A DNA stretch of 64,000 nt from Burkholderia sp. FERM BP-3421 (GCF_028657905.1 NZ_CP117782.1:2480001-2544000); one strand, 5' to 3'. Positions 25,653 to 34,419 are shown, numbered from the stretch's first letter. Program-made: numbers and translations. The notes: generated by a model not told the origin, from the sequence alone.

Positions 25653-25802
25653 GGATGGCCCCCTCCCGTCACGACGGTCTGCGATCGCACGACAGGCTGC
25701 CGCGCCGATCCGACCGCTCCGGTCATGGTAGTCGATCGCGCGCCGCGCGCGCACGACGCACGAATGCGCCGCGCGAAACACGCACGCGCGCCGAACAGAG
25801 TG

Positions 25803-25830
25803 TTGCGCGGATCCGGCTCAATCCGCGCAA
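25803..25830. promoter_or_regulatory. Long perfect dyad, operator candidate
   Basis: TTGCGCGGAT (25803-25812) and its exact reverse complement (25821-25830) with an 8-base spacer. Arm centres are 18 bp apart, suiting a dimeric regulator. It lies just upstream of a possible -10 box (TACACT, 25841-25846) and of the candidate small RNA, and ~150 bp from the CHRD gene start on the other side. As RNA it would also fold into a hairpin. Confidence 0.45.
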
Positions 25831-25852
25831 CGCGGTTCGCTACACTGCGCGG

Positions 25853-25919
25853 CACAGTATTTCCTTCCGTCCGAAGGATTCTGCGAGTTTTGACGCGGCC
25901 CGCGGGCCGCGTTTTTTTT
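25853..25919 (+). ncRNA. Candidate small RNA (~67 nt) with its own terminator
   Basis: A short transcript is suggested by a -10-like TACACT (25841-25846), a first hairpin TCCTTC-CGTCC-GAAGGA (25862-25878), and a strong terminator hairpin ending in eight T residues (25893-25919). No plus-strand protein gene ends nearby: the closest upstream one stops at 24234. An attenuator in the leader of the outer-membrane protein gene (start 26030) is the main alternative. No promoter -35 is convincing, so the 5' end is a guess. Confidence 0.4.
25893..25919 (+). terminator. Intrinsic terminator not attached to a protein gene
   Basis: ACGCGGCC-CGCG-GGCCGCGT stem-loop (25893-25912) followed by an uninterrupted run of eight T residues. 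It is the best-formed terminator in the window, and it precedes rather than follows a gene on its strand. Confidence 0.8.
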
Positions 25920-26029
25920 GCCTGCCCGCCGCGCCGCGCGCCCCGTTCCGCACGCACACAAAATTGCGCAGCGCGGGCGCGCGCGATCATCGACAATGCC
26001 CGCATCGATCACTTCCACGGAAGCCCATC

Positions 26030-27055
26030 GTGCGCACCCGCGAACTTGTTCCCGGCAACAATCCGCGTCACTGCTGCACGCTTCACCGTCTATTGCTGAC
26101 CGGCGCGGCCTGCGCCGCCTTGCACGCGGGCGCCGCGTCCGCGCAGGAGTTCGCGCTGTTCGGCGGCCTGCTGCGCGGCAACGACGGCCACAGCTACGCC
26201 TGGGCCTTCGATTACCAGGAGGGGCTCGGCCGCTACGCGGCGCTCGGCTTCACCTGGTACAACGAGGGGCACATTCCCGACCATCACCGCGACGGCCAGG
26301 CCGTGCAGCTGTGGGGCCGCCTGCCGCTCGCCCAGCGCCGCTTCGTGATCTCGGCGGGCGCGGGCCCCTACCGCTACTTCGACACGACCGCCGCGTCCAA
26401 CGGGCGCGGCTACTCGGACACGCACGGCTGGGGCGTGCTGATGAGCGTGCGCGCCGCGTATTACACCTCGCACCGCTGGGTCGCGCAGCTGCAGCTCAAT
26501 CGCGCGCAGATCTTCGGCGGCCCGAGCACCACCTCGGTGATGTTCGGCGTCGGCTACCAGCTCGCCGCGCCCGCCACGCCCGGGCCGCGCGACGAGGCGC
26601 CGGGCCGCGCCGGCCCGGTCACGCGCAACGAGATCACGGCGATGGTCGGCGAGACGATCCTCAACAGCACGCGCTCGCCGAGCGCGCTCGGCGGCAGCGT
26701 CGAATACCGGCGCGGCATCCTGAACGAGGTCGACTGGACCGCGACCTACCTGTACGAAGGCTCGAAGAAATCGATCCGGCGCAACGGCGTCGCCACGCAG
26801 CTGTGGCTCACCCGCGCGTTCTTCGACGAGCGGCTCACGCTCGGCATCGGCGCGGGCGCGTATGTCGCGCTCGACGAACGCGAGGTGCCCGGCAAGGCCG
26901 GCCCGCCGGACGGACGGCTCGCCGGCCTGATCTCGATCTCCGCGAGCTACCGGATCGGCCCGCGCTGGTCCACCCGGCTCACCTGGAACCGTGTGATGAC
27001 GCGCTACAACCGCGACACCGACGTGATCCAGGCCGGCGTCGGCTACCGCTTCTGA
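26030..27055 (+). CDS. Outer-membrane beta-barrel protein with internal duplication
   Basis: A 341-residue exported protein. A GTG at 26030 with GGAAG about 8 bases upstream is the best start; the frame is open further left without protein-like features. A signal peptide (LLLTGAACAALHAGAASA) ends near residue 38. The mature part is Tyr/Trp/Gly-rich with alternating hydrophobic strands and ends in GVGYRF, a terminal Phe typical of proteins handled by the BAM machinery. Residues about 41-178 and 201-341 resemble each other (GQAVQLWGRLPL...GAGPYRY against GVATQLWLTRAF...GAGAYVA; ends GVGYQL and GVGYRF), so it looks like two fused small barrels. No ligand or family name can be given with confidence. 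Confidence 0.75.
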   Translation: MRTRELVPGNNPRHCCTLHRLLLTGAACAALHAGAASAQEFALFGGLLRGNDGHSYAWAFDYQEGLGRYAALGFTWYNEGHIPDHHRDGQAVQLWGRLPLAQRRFVISAGAGPYRYFDTTAASNGRGYSDTHGWGVLMSVRAAYYTSHRWVAQLQLNRAQIFGGPSTTSVMFGVGYQLAAPATPGPRDEAPGRAGPVTRNEITAMVGETILNSTRSPSALGGSVEYRRGILNEVDWTATYLYEGSKKSIRRNGVATQLWLTRAFFDERLTLGIGAGAYVALDEREVPGKAGPPDGRLAGLISISASYRIGPRWSTRLTWNRVMTRYNRDTDVIQAGVGYRF

Positions 27056-27064
27056 GCGCCGCGC

Positions 27065-27658
27065 TCAGCGCGGCGCGAGGTGCTTGAAGAAACCGTCGTA
27101 GAACGCGGGATCGGTGACGGTGGTCGTGATCGAATCGCCGTTGGTGTCCCACTGCGTGACCACGAAGCGCGCCCACACCGAGACGCCGCCGTCCGCGCGC
27201 GGCCGCACCATCAGCAACGCGCGCGCGCTTTCGTGATCGGTGCGCGCGGACAGCGGAACGCCCTTCGCCTTGAACACCGCGCGAATCGCCTCGCGCGCGC
27301 GATCGCCGACCACCCGGTTGCGCTCGCCCTCGACGAGCGCGCCGTCCGCATCCACCGTCACCGGATCGAAGTCGAGCGCGCGCAACGCGCCCGCGCCGGC
27401 GTCGCTCGCGGCGCGCAGCGTGCTCGCCGGATACGCGCGCTGCTGGACCCGCGCGAGCGACACGGCCTCCGCGTTCGTCAGGTCGATCGTGGTCTGCTTG
27501 GAGCTGAGCCGGATCAGGCCCGTCCTGCCGCTGTCGCCCGTCACCCGCGCCTGCGGGTTCGGGGTCTTGCAGCCGGCGAGCGCGAGCGCGCAGAAAGCGC
27601 CGGCGAGCGGGACGAGCCAGCGCGACGCGCGGCCGGAACGAACGGACGGAACGGACAT
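27065..27658 (-). CDS. Predicted lipoprotein of unknown function
   Basis: A 197-residue exported lipoprotein. From the ATG at 27658 (MSVPSVRSG) there is a signal sequence ending in the lipobox ALALAGC (Cys30). I do not recognise the mature domain; it has an alpha/beta pattern with VEGERNRVVGDRAREAIRAVFKAKG and ends WDTNGDSITTTVTDPAFYDGFFKHLAPR-like. Its 3' end is 10 bp from the convergent outer-membrane barrel gene. It is 145 bp downstream of the glycosyltransferase gene on the same strand, so a shared transcript is possible but not indicated. Confidence 0.75.
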   Translation of the reverse strand: MSVPSVRSGRASRWLVPLAGAFCALALAGCKTPNPQARVTGDSGRTGLIRLSSKQTTIDLTNAEAVSLARVQQRAYPASTLRAASDAGAGALRALDFDPVTVDADGALVEGERNRVVGDRAREAIRAVFKAKGVPLSARTDHESARALLMVRPRADGGVSVWARFVVTQWDTNGDSITTTVTDPAFYDGFFKHLAPR

Positions 27659-27803
27659 GGCGGGACGGGGACGAAAAGGCGAAGCCCGCATCATGCCATG
27701 GGCGCGCGCGGTTTCGGCCATCGCGCACGCAACGCGCGCGGGCTGTCATGCAAACGTCATGCGACGACGGGCAGGACGCACCGCCGCACCTGTGCACGAC
27801 GCC

Positions 27804-29036
27804 TCAATCGATCGCGCGCAGCACCCCGGCCAACTGCCGCGCCGCGCGCGCCCAGGTGAATTGCGCGGCGTGCGCGCGGCCGCGCGCGCGCATGCGGCCG
27901 CGCAGCGCGGGATCGTCCATCAGCTGCGCGATGCGCGCGGCGATGTCGGCCGGATCGCGCGCATCGCAATACAGCGCCGCGTCGCCGCACGCCTCGGGCA
28001 GCGACGCCTCGCGCGACGCGATCACCGGACAGCCGCACGACATCGCCTCGAGCGGCGGCAGGCCGAAGCCCTCGTACAGCGACGGGAACACGAAGCAGCC
28101 CGCGTGCTCGTACAGCGACTTCAACTCGCCGTCGCTGACATAGCCCGCCCGGATCACCTGTTGCGAAGCCTCGCCATCGGCCGATGCCGCCGCGCCGAAG
28201 ATCTTCACGTTGGCGCCGCCCGCGATCACCACCTTCAGGTCGGGATGCGTGCGTTCGAGCAGCGCGACCGCCTCGAGCGCGCGCGCGAGGTTCTTGCCCG
28301 GCGCGAGCGAGCCGACGATCAGCACGAAGCGGTCGTAGGCGAGGCCCAGGCGCGCGAGCACCGCGTCGTCGCGTTCGATCCGCTCGAAATGATCCACGCC
28401 GGAATAGATCGTCGACACGTCGGTCGGCGCGACGCCCAGTCGCTCGACGATGCGCGCCTTCGAGAATACCGAGACGGTCAGGATGTGCCGCACGCGGCGC
28501 TTGAGCACCATGAACGCGAGCCGGTACCACAGCCGGAACGCAAGCGAATAGCCCTCCGGGAAATCAAACACCGCGGCGTCGTGGATCATCAGCACCTGGT
28601 TGCGCTTGAACAGCGGCCCGATGTTGCACAGGCTGAGGAGCGTCTGGTCGCGCGTGGCGAACGGCAGCGCGAGCTGTTCCCACAGCGCGCCGCGAAAACG
28701 CGGCACCACGCGGCACGCGAGCGTCGGCGGCAACGCGAGTGCGCCATGATCGCGCGGCACCACGAGCGTCGGCCCGCGCGCATCGGCCGGCGCGAGCCGC
28801 GCGAGCGCCGCGGTGAATTCGTGCGCGACGCGCTGCACGCCCGTCAGGCGCTGTGCGGTGAACTTGCCGTTGATCGCGACCGACGCGGGCAGCGCGGCGC
28901 GCGCCGCGCCGCGTTCGTCGGCGTCGAACCCGGGCCGGTACGGCGCGCCGGCGACGCCGCCCGAGGTGACCGCGTACGCGCCCGGCTCGGACGGAAAGGA
29001 GGAGCGGGATTCGCTCCCGGACGAAGGAGAAGTCAT
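27804..29036 (-). CDS. Glycosyltransferase family 4 protein (exopolysaccharide region)
   Basis: A 410-residue GT-B glycosyltransferase. The C-terminal nucleotide-sugar-binding half shows LIVGSLAPGKNLARALEA and the GT4 motif YEGFGLPPLEAMSCGCPVIAS with the conserved glutamates. The N-terminal ~55 residues (Ser/Gly/Pro-rich) are disordered. ATG 29036 has GAAGGAG upstream. It is the last gene of the minus-strand group Crp/Fnr - priming transferase - Wza - this protein, 138 bp after the Wza-like gene, and so probably adds a sugar to the lipid-linked repeat unit on the cytoplasmic side. Donor and acceptor are unknown. Confidence 0.88.
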   Translation of the reverse strand: MTSPSSGSESRSSFPSEPGAYAVTSGGVAGAPYRPGFDADERGAARAALPASVAINGKFTAQRLTGVQRVAHEFTAALARLAPADARGPTLVVPRDHGALALPPTLACRVVPRFRGALWEQLALPFATRDQTLLSLCNIGPLFKRNQVLMIHDAAVFDFPEGYSLAFRLWYRLAFMVLKRRVRHILTVSVFSKARIVERLGVAPTDVSTIYSGVDHFERIERDDAVLARLGLAYDRFVLIVGSLAPGKNLARALEAVALLERTHPDLKVVIAGGANVKIFGAAASADGEASQQVIRAGYVSDGELKSLYEHAGCFVFPSLYEGFGLPPLEAMSCGCPVIASREASLPEACGDAALYCDARDPADIAARIAQLMDDPALRGRMRARGRAHAAQFTWARAARQLAGVLRAID

Positions 29037-29174
29037 GGCTGCGGCGCTCGCGCGACATTCGGAGAGGGGCGCCCGTGTCCGCGCGGCGCGGTCACGAGCC
29101 CGGCCAGCCAGTGTCGCCGCGCGGGCGAGCGCGGTCTGTACGCTCGCCCGCACAAGCCGCGCGCCGCGCAAGCG

Positions 29175-30452
29175 TCAGCGATTGCGCGCGACCGACCAGA
29201 CCAGGTAGAACGACTCCGCCGACGGCAGGATCTGCGCGAGCAGGCGGTTGAAGCGCGCCGCGGGCGCGGTGCCGACATAGACGACATCGAGCGGCTTCAT
29301 GTCGAACTCGGTCGCGAGCATCAGCGCATCGACCTGGGTCATGTCGAGCCGGAACACCTCGGGCCGGTTGTGGCCCGGCGCGTAGTTGATCTTCTTGATG
29401 CCCTCCTGCAGGCCCGCCTGCGTGCCCGCGACCGACGTGAGCGGCGGATCCGGATGACGGATCACGATCACCTGGCGCGGATTCGCGCCGTTCGGGTCGA
29501 TGCTGCCCGCGGTCGTGAGCGCGTCGGCGAGCGACAGCTGGCCCTGGTTCATGTACACGGTCTGCGGCTTCGGCACTTCGCCCATCACGAACACGCGGTT
29601 CTGCGTATGGTCCGGCACGTGCACGATGTCGCCCGTCCGCAGCACGATGTTCTGCCGCTGATCGCCGCGATTGAGGATCCGGTTCATGTCGATCGTCACC
29701 ACCTGATCGCCGCGCGACACCAGCACGCGCTGCAGATCCGCGTCGGGATTCCCGCCGCCCGCGCGGTTGACCGCGTCGACCACGCGCATCGGCGAGCCGG
29801 TCAGCGACAGCTGGCCGGGGTTCTTCACGTCACCCGTCACCTGGACGCGCTGGCTGCGGTACTGCATCACCCGCACGTCGATCTGCGGATCCCTGAGGCG
29901 CGCCTTCAGCCGCCGCGTCAGCAGCACGGCGATCTGCACGGGGCTCATGCCCTCGACCCGCACGCGGCCCAGCGTCGGAAAGAAGATCGTGCCGTCCGCC
30001 GCGACCCGCTGCCCCTGCGCATCGAGGTCGCCCTGCCCGTTCGCGCCGAACGCGCTGGTCTGCTGCGGCAGCACGCCGCCGAGGCTGCCGGTCGCCTGCA
30101 GCGTACCGGGGTCGCCAAGCGGCGTGGTGGAGTCGGCGCCGCCGCGCGTCAGTTCCGGATGGCCCCACACGGTGACGCCGAGCACGTCGTCGGCGCCCAC
30201 GCGGTAATCGTTGAAGGCGGCGGGCAGGCCGGACTGGATGCCGGCCTCGCGCGCACGCGCATCGGCCTCGTCGCCCTGCTTGAGCGTGTAGACGAGCTGC
30301 GGCGTGATCAGCTTGACGTCGTAGACGGTCGAATCCGTCGGTGCGCTCAGATTGTCGTTCATGCGGCTCGAATCGAGCGCTGGCCCCGGGGCCAGCGCGC
30401 AGCCCGACAGGACGGCCGCGAGCGCGGCCGCCATCGCGAGGGGCTTCAACAT
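29175..30452 (-). CDS. Wza-like polysaccharide export lipoprotein
   Basis: A 425-residue outer-membrane export channel subunit. The start MLKPLAMAAALAAVLSGC at 30452 has AAGGAGA upstream and a lipobox with Cys18. The polysaccharide export domain is visible (YRVGADDVLGVTVWGHPEL and FFPTLGRVRVEGMSP), followed by SLBB domains (VQVTGDVKNPGQLSL and VFVMGEVPKPQTVYM). The last segment (~400-425) would form the membrane-spanning helix of the octamer. It is slightly longer than E. coli Wza (379). It follows the priming transferase by 43 bp. No Wzc-type inner-membrane partner gene is found in the window. Confidence 0.93.
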   Translation of the reverse strand: MLKPLAMAAALAAVLSGCALAPGPALDSSRMNDNLSAPTDSTVYDVKLITPQLVYTLKQGDEADARAREAGIQSGLPAAFNDYRVGADDVLGVTVWGHPELTRGGADSTTPLGDPGTLQATGSLGGVLPQQTSAFGANGQGDLDAQGQRVAADGTIFFPTLGRVRVEGMSPVQIAVLLTRRLKARLRDPQIDVRVMQYRSQRVQVTGDVKNPGQLSLTGSPMRVVDAVNRAGGGNPDADLQRVLVSRGDQVVTIDMNRILNRGDQRQNIVLRTGDIVHVPDHTQNRVFVMGEVPKPQTVYMNQGQLSLADALTTAGSIDPNGANPRQVIVIRHPDPPLTSVAGTQAGLQEGIKKINYAPGHNRPEVFRLDMTQVDALMLATEFDMKPLDVVYVGTAPAARFNRLLAQILPSAESFYLVWSVARNR

Positions 30453-30495
30453 CGGGAAGTTCTCCTTATTGAGGGTGCCGCGCGGTGGCGCGGCG

Positions 30496-31869
30496 TCAGA
30501 ATGCATTGCGGCCGACGAATCCCCTGACGAGCGTCATCAGGATGATCTTGATGTCGAACCAGAAGGTCCAGTTCTGCATGTAGAACAGGTCGAACTTCAC
30601 GCGCGCGGCCATCTTCTCGACCTTGCGCGTCTCGCCGCGATAACCGTTGATCTGCGCCCAGCCGGTGATGCCGGGACGCACGCGGTAGCGGTACATGTAG
30701 CCGTCGACCAGCTCCTTGTAGAGATCGTCGTGCTCGATCGCGTGCGGGCGCGGCCCCACCACCGACATCTGGCCGAACAGCACGTTGAAGAACTGCGGCA
30801 GCTCGTCGAGCGAGGTGCGGCGCAGGAATGCGCCGACCCGCGTGATGCGCGCGTCGTTGCGCGAGGCCTGCGCCACGACGCCCGTGTGCTGTGCATGCAC
30901 GCGCATCGTGCGGAATTTCAGGATCTCGAACTCGCGGCCGTCGACGCCCTTGCGGCGCTGCCGGAACAGCACCGGCCCCGGCGAGGACAGCTTGACCGCG
31001 CACGCGAGCGCCGTGAGCAGCGGCAGCAGCGGTATCAGCACCGCGAGCGCGAACAGCCGGTCGAACACGAACTTCGGCCACAGCTGCGGCACCGACAGCG
31101 GGCTCGTCGCGAGATTGATGGCCGGCATGCCCAGCACCTCGGTGACCGAGCGATTGAAGAACGCGATGCCGCGCACGTCCGGCAGGAAGCGCAGGTTGAC
31201 GAAGTCGTGGCGGAATTCGCGCACGATGCGCTGGATCTGCCGCTCGTGCGACAGCGGCAGCGCGAGCCAGATCTCGTCGACGCCGTCCATCCGCACCTGT
31301 TGCCTGAACGCGCGGAAATCGGTGACGAGCGGTACGCCGCTCACCGACGGCTCGCCGGCTGCGCCCTCGTCGAACACGCACACCGGCACGAAGCCGGCCC
31401 GCCGCGCGGCCTGCATCTGTTCGAGCACGGCGCGCCCGTAGGCGCGCGAGCCGACGATCGCGACCCGCCGGCGCCGCATCCCGGCGCGGTGCATGCCGCT
31501 GCCGAACGCGTGGCCGAGCGCGCGGCCCAGCAGCAGCACCACGCCCGCCATCAGCACGGTGCGGCCGAGCCACGACAGCGACACCTCGGTGTCGCGATGC
31601 AGTGCGCCCGCGCACGCGGCGGCGAGCGCCGCGACGCCGAGCCAGCCGAGCAGCACGCGCACGAGCGCGCGATACGAGATCCGGTCGCGCGCCGCACCGT
31701 AGACGCCGAGCGCCGGGAACACCAGCAGCGTCAGCACGCACAGCAGCGCGACGAAGGCGCGCTGCGCGTCGGACAAATCGAGCGCGCCGCCGTCGCGCAG
31801 CGCCTGCGCGAGCAGCGCGCCCGCCGCGACCAGCAAAACATCCGCGAGCCGCACGAAGATTCCAGGCAT
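30496..31869 (-). CDS. Undecaprenyl-phosphate glycosyl-1-phosphate transferase (WcaJ type)
   Basis: A 457-residue polyprenyl glycosylphosphotransferase that starts repeat-unit assembly by putting a sugar-1-phosphate on undecaprenyl phosphate in the inner membrane. Four N-terminal membrane helices (about 10-125), a Rossmann-like central domain (RRVAIVGSRAYGRAVLEQM) and a fifth hydrophobic segment precede the catalytic domain: SPGPVLFRQRRKG, FEILKFRTMR, LRRTSLDELPQFFNVL and MSVVGPRP. This is the full-length WcaJ/WbaP layout. The first sugar is probably glucose or galactose. It starts 18 bp after the Crp/Fnr regulator gene stops, in the same operon. Confidence 0.94.
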   Translation of the reverse strand: MPGIFVRLADVLLVAAGALLAQALRDGGALDLSDAQRAFVALLCVLTLLVFPALGVYGAARDRISYRALVRVLLGWLGVAALAAACAGALHRDTEVSLSWLGRTVLMAGVVLLLGRALGHAFGSGMHRAGMRRRRVAIVGSRAYGRAVLEQMQAARRAGFVPVCVFDEGAAGEPSVSGVPLVTDFRAFRQQVRMDGVDEIWLALPLSHERQIQRIVREFRHDFVNLRFLPDVRGIAFFNRSVTEVLGMPAINLATSPLSVPQLWPKFVFDRLFALAVLIPLLPLLTALACAVKLSSPGPVLFRQRRKGVDGREFEILKFRTMRVHAQHTGVVAQASRNDARITRVGAFLRRTSLDELPQFFNVLFGQMSVVGPRPHAIEHDDLYKELVDGYMYRYRVRPGITGWAQINGYRGETRKVEKMAARVKFDLFYMQNWTFWFDIKIILMTLVRGFVGRNAF

Positions 31870-31887
31870 GGTGAATTCTCCCGACGC

Positions 31888-32682
31888 TCAGGCCGCGGGC
31901 CGCACGGCGTCGCGATAGCCGCCGATCCGCAGCGGCCGGCCGTCCGCCGGGCACGTATCGTCCTCGTGCTGCGCGTGCGTGATGAGCCGGCTGAATTCGC
32001 CGCGGATCAAGCGATAGCATTCGCATGCATGCGCTTCCAGGCCCGCGCGATCGAGCACGGTGATATGGCCGCGCCGCTGGCGGATCAGGCCCGCCTCCTG
32101 CAGCTTGCCGGCCGCCTCGGTCACGCCTTCGCGGCGCACCCCGAGCATGTTCGCGATGGTCTGCTGCGTGACCGCCAGCTCGTCGCCCTCGATCCGGTCG
32201 TGCGCGAGCAGCAGCCAGCGGCACAGCTGCTCGCCGACCGAGTGGTGGCGATTGCACAGCGCGCTGCGCGAAATCTGCGTCATCGCCGCCTGCCAGTAGC
32301 GCAGCATCAGCGCGTAGGTATCGAGCGAGCGGTCGAATTCCTGGCGGAACACATGGGTCGGGATCCGGTAGGCGAAGCCGCCGCTGCGCACCTCGATGCG
32401 GCTCGACATCGCGCCCGAACCCGCCAGCGTCGATACGCCCACCGCGCCCTCGTTGCCGATCGCCGCGACCTCGACCATCGTGCCGTCCTCCATCAGGTAC
32501 AGCACCGACATCATCGCGGTGGTCGGGAAATACAGGTGGCGCATCGGCTCGTCCGCGCCGTACAGCAGCTGCGCGCTCTTGATCTTGACCAGCTCAAGAT
32601 GCGGCTCGAGCGCACACAGGCTGTCCTCGGTCAATGAACCCAGCAGCGCGTTCGTCTGGAAACCCTCTCGTTGATGCAACAT
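31888..32682 (-). CDS. Crp/Fnr family regulator at the head of the polysaccharide operon
   Basis: A 264-residue regulator with an N-terminal cyclic-nucleotide-binding-like beta-roll (about 15-130; YGADEPMRHLYFPTTAMMSVLYLM, VAAIGNEGAVGV) and a C-terminal HTH_Crp domain (about 165-235; LAVTQQTIANMLGVRREGVTEAAGKLQEAGLI). No cysteine cluster of the Fnr type is visible. ATG 32682 (MLHQREGFQ) is used; an upstream GTG at 32763 with AGAGG before it would add 27 residues and cannot be excluded. It is first in the operon and lies behind a sigma-54 promoter (32853-32869). The paralog at 33631 is about the same length. Some Crp/Fnr proteins that control Burkholderia exopolysaccharide respond to c-di-GMP; whether this one does is unknown. 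Confidence 0.9.
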   Translation of the reverse strand: MLHQREGFQTNALLGSLTEDSLCALEPHLELVKIKSAQLLYGADEPMRHLYFPTTAMMSVLYLMEDGTMVEVAAIGNEGAVGVSTLAGSGAMSSRIEVRSGGFAYRIPTHVFRQEFDRSLDTYALMLRYWQAAMTQISRSALCNRHHSVGEQLCRWLLLAHDRIEGDELAVTQQTIANMLGVRREGVTEAAGKLQEAGLIRQRRGHITVLDRAGLEAHACECYRLIRGEFSRLITHAQHEDDTCPADGRPLRIGGYRDAVRPAA

Positions 32683-32852
32683 GTTCGTGCCCTGATTGAT
32701 CCACCCCGCCTGAAGCGGGTGCGGGTATTTGCTTTCGCAAGACACGGTCACGGCAAGATTCACTCATTACCTCTGCGTCGTGTCGGCGGCCTGAAGGTCG
32801 TCCTCATTGCACGTTGCCGTGCCGCCCTCTTGCAGGGGCGCCGATACGTCAA

Positions 32853-32869
32853 AGCGATTTACGTGCCAA
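32853..32869 (-). promoter_or_regulatory. Sigma-54 (-24/-12) promoter of the Crp-WcaJ-Wza-GT operon
   Basis: Minus strand TTGGCACG-TAAA-TCGCT, read 32869 to 32853, against the consensus TTGGCACG-N4-TTGCW. The invariant GG (32867-32866) and GC (32855-32854) are exactly 10 bases apart and only one base of the -12 element differs. Transcription should start near 32842, giving a leader of about 160 nt to the ATG at 32682. A sigma-54 activator gene lies 10 kb away in the same locus. Confidence 0.75.
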
Positions 32870-33630
32870 TTGCGGCTCATCCTTAATATCAAAAGACCTG
32901 GATTCGAATTAACATTCACCGCACAGTTTTATTCGTGCAAAAGCGTCGCATTCGCGGACACTTTGGCGCGCGCCAAGCGACATCCGATGTTGCATCGAAC
33001 CATTGCACATGACGCACGCGCCCACCTTCTCCACACGGCATCCGCCTTTACACACAATGGTTTGCATCGTTTCGCCCCTACCCTAGGGCGAATACTTAGA
33101 TTTCCGTAACGAAAGCAACCTGCGCACTGTAATCCGTATGAAACTGTCGCAAAAGTGAGCCGAAAGACCTTTACCCCGATCTGTGACTCAACCCGCACTT
33201 TCTGCGCAACACATTGATTTACATATGGATTTTTTAAATCCTGAAAATTCATCAAACAATGTTTAATCCATCTGTAAAATTTTCTTCATACATTTTCCCA
33301 GCAAGCAAAAAATACCCATTGGTCTTATATCGGTATTATCGAAAAATAAACCCCCTTGACCAATCCCATCACAAGCCATATCGATTTATCGCCCAAAAAC
33401 TTTCATCGATAATCGGAAATCGTTAAAGTTTGTGAAATCGCGCATTATATGCAATCCCCATAAAAATCAAGCGTGATAATCTGGTTTCTCATCATCAACA
33501 GTCAAATCGAATTAACAAATCGATCGGTACGTCGCCTATGCGCTGCCGCGCCGATCGCCGCGATTCGACGCCTCACGTGCGGCCGCGGCCCACGCGATCG
33601 CTTCCGGCGCCAGCCGGACAAGGAAGCCAC
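32870..33630. other. AT-rich divergent control region between two crp-like genes
   Basis: About 760 bp without a supportable gene. From about 33110 to 33520 the base composition is strikingly AT-rich against flanks near 70% GC. The region should hold activator sites for the sigma-54 promoter at its left end and the promoter of the second crp-like gene at its right end. A TTGACC (33356-33361) with a weak TATCGA 17 bases on is one candidate. An AAACTTT/AAAGTTT inverted repeat (33397-33403, 33425-33431) and a CTGTAA (33127-33132) are also present. Bent DNA or nucleoid-protein silencing would fit such composition. Confidence 0.5.
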
Positions 33631-34419
33631 GTGACACATCGTGAATACAAGGAACCGGCCGTACGGCCGGGCGGCGTCATGATCGAGCTGCCCCATCGCA
33701 CCGACGCGAACCGCTTCCTCGGCGCGCTCGGCGCGGCCGAGCGCGCCGCACTCGCCGGCCACCTGCAGCTCGTGCACGTGAAGTCGGGCCAGGTGTTGTG
33801 CGAGCCCGGCGAGGCGCTCGACTACGTCTACCTGCCCGTGACGACGGTGATCTCGATCCAGTACGCGTCGTCCGACGGCATGACGCTCGAGGTCGCGGAA
33901 ATCGGCAGCGAAGGGCTCATCAGCCAGGAACTGATCGGCAGCAACGGCGCGACGCCGTGCCGCGTCGTCACCTGTCGCGACGGCTTCTCGTACCGGCTCG
34001 GCGCGCGCGTGTTCTCGAACCTGCTGCGCGATTCCGCGGACCTGCGCCGCCTCGTGTTCCTGTGCGTGCAGCTGCTCATGGTGCAGGCCACGCAGATCTC
34101 GTTCTGCAGCCGCCATCACGTGCTGAAGAATCAGTTGTGCAGATGGTTCATGCTGGCGTACGACCGTTCGCGCAGCGTCGAGATCCAGGTCACCCACAGC
34201 ATGCTCGCGCAGATGCTCGGCGTGCGTCGCGAGACCGTGACGGACGCCGCCGGCGACATCCAGAAGGCGGGCCTGATCCGCCAGTACCGCAGCTCGATCA
34301 TCCTGCTCGACCTGCCCGGCCTCGACGCACAGTCGTGCGGCTGCCACACGATCGTGCGCGACGAGATGAACAAGATCCTGTCCGGCAACGTCGGCGTGCT
34401 CGCCGAGCTGCGCAGCTGA
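33631..34419 (+). CDS. Second Crp/Fnr family regulator
   Basis: A 262-residue regulator paralogous to the one at 31888-32682. It has the N-terminal beta-roll (CEPGEALDYVYLPVTTVISIQYASSDG, EVAEIGSEGLI) and C-terminal HTH_Crp (about 180-240; VTHSMLAQMLGVRRETVTDAAGDIQKAGLI). GTG at 33631 is chosen because AAGGAAG precedes it by 5-6 bases; an ATG at 33679 (MIELPHRTD) lacks a clear ribosome site. It is divergent from the first regulator across the AT-rich region and precedes the carrier-protein operon by 163 bp, so it may control either. The ligand is unknown. Confidence 0.88.
   Translation: MTHREYKEPAVRPGGVMIELPHRTDANRFLGALGAAERAALAGHLQLVHVKSGQVLCEPGEALDYVYLPVTTVISIQYASSDGMTLEVAEIGSEGLISQELIGSNGATPCRVVTCRDGFSYRLGARVFSNLLRDSADLRRLVFLCVQLLMVQATQISFCSRHHVLKNQLCRWFMLAYDRSRSVEIQVTHSMLAQMLGVRRETVTDAAGDIQKAGLIRQYRSSIILLDLPGLDAQSCGCHTIVRDEMNKILSGNVGVLAELRS

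Noticed and set aside
32929..33255. Minus-strand frame in the AT-rich control region
   Set aside because: Cys/Arg-rich product without domain features, poor start context, and it lies where regulatory DNA is expected.
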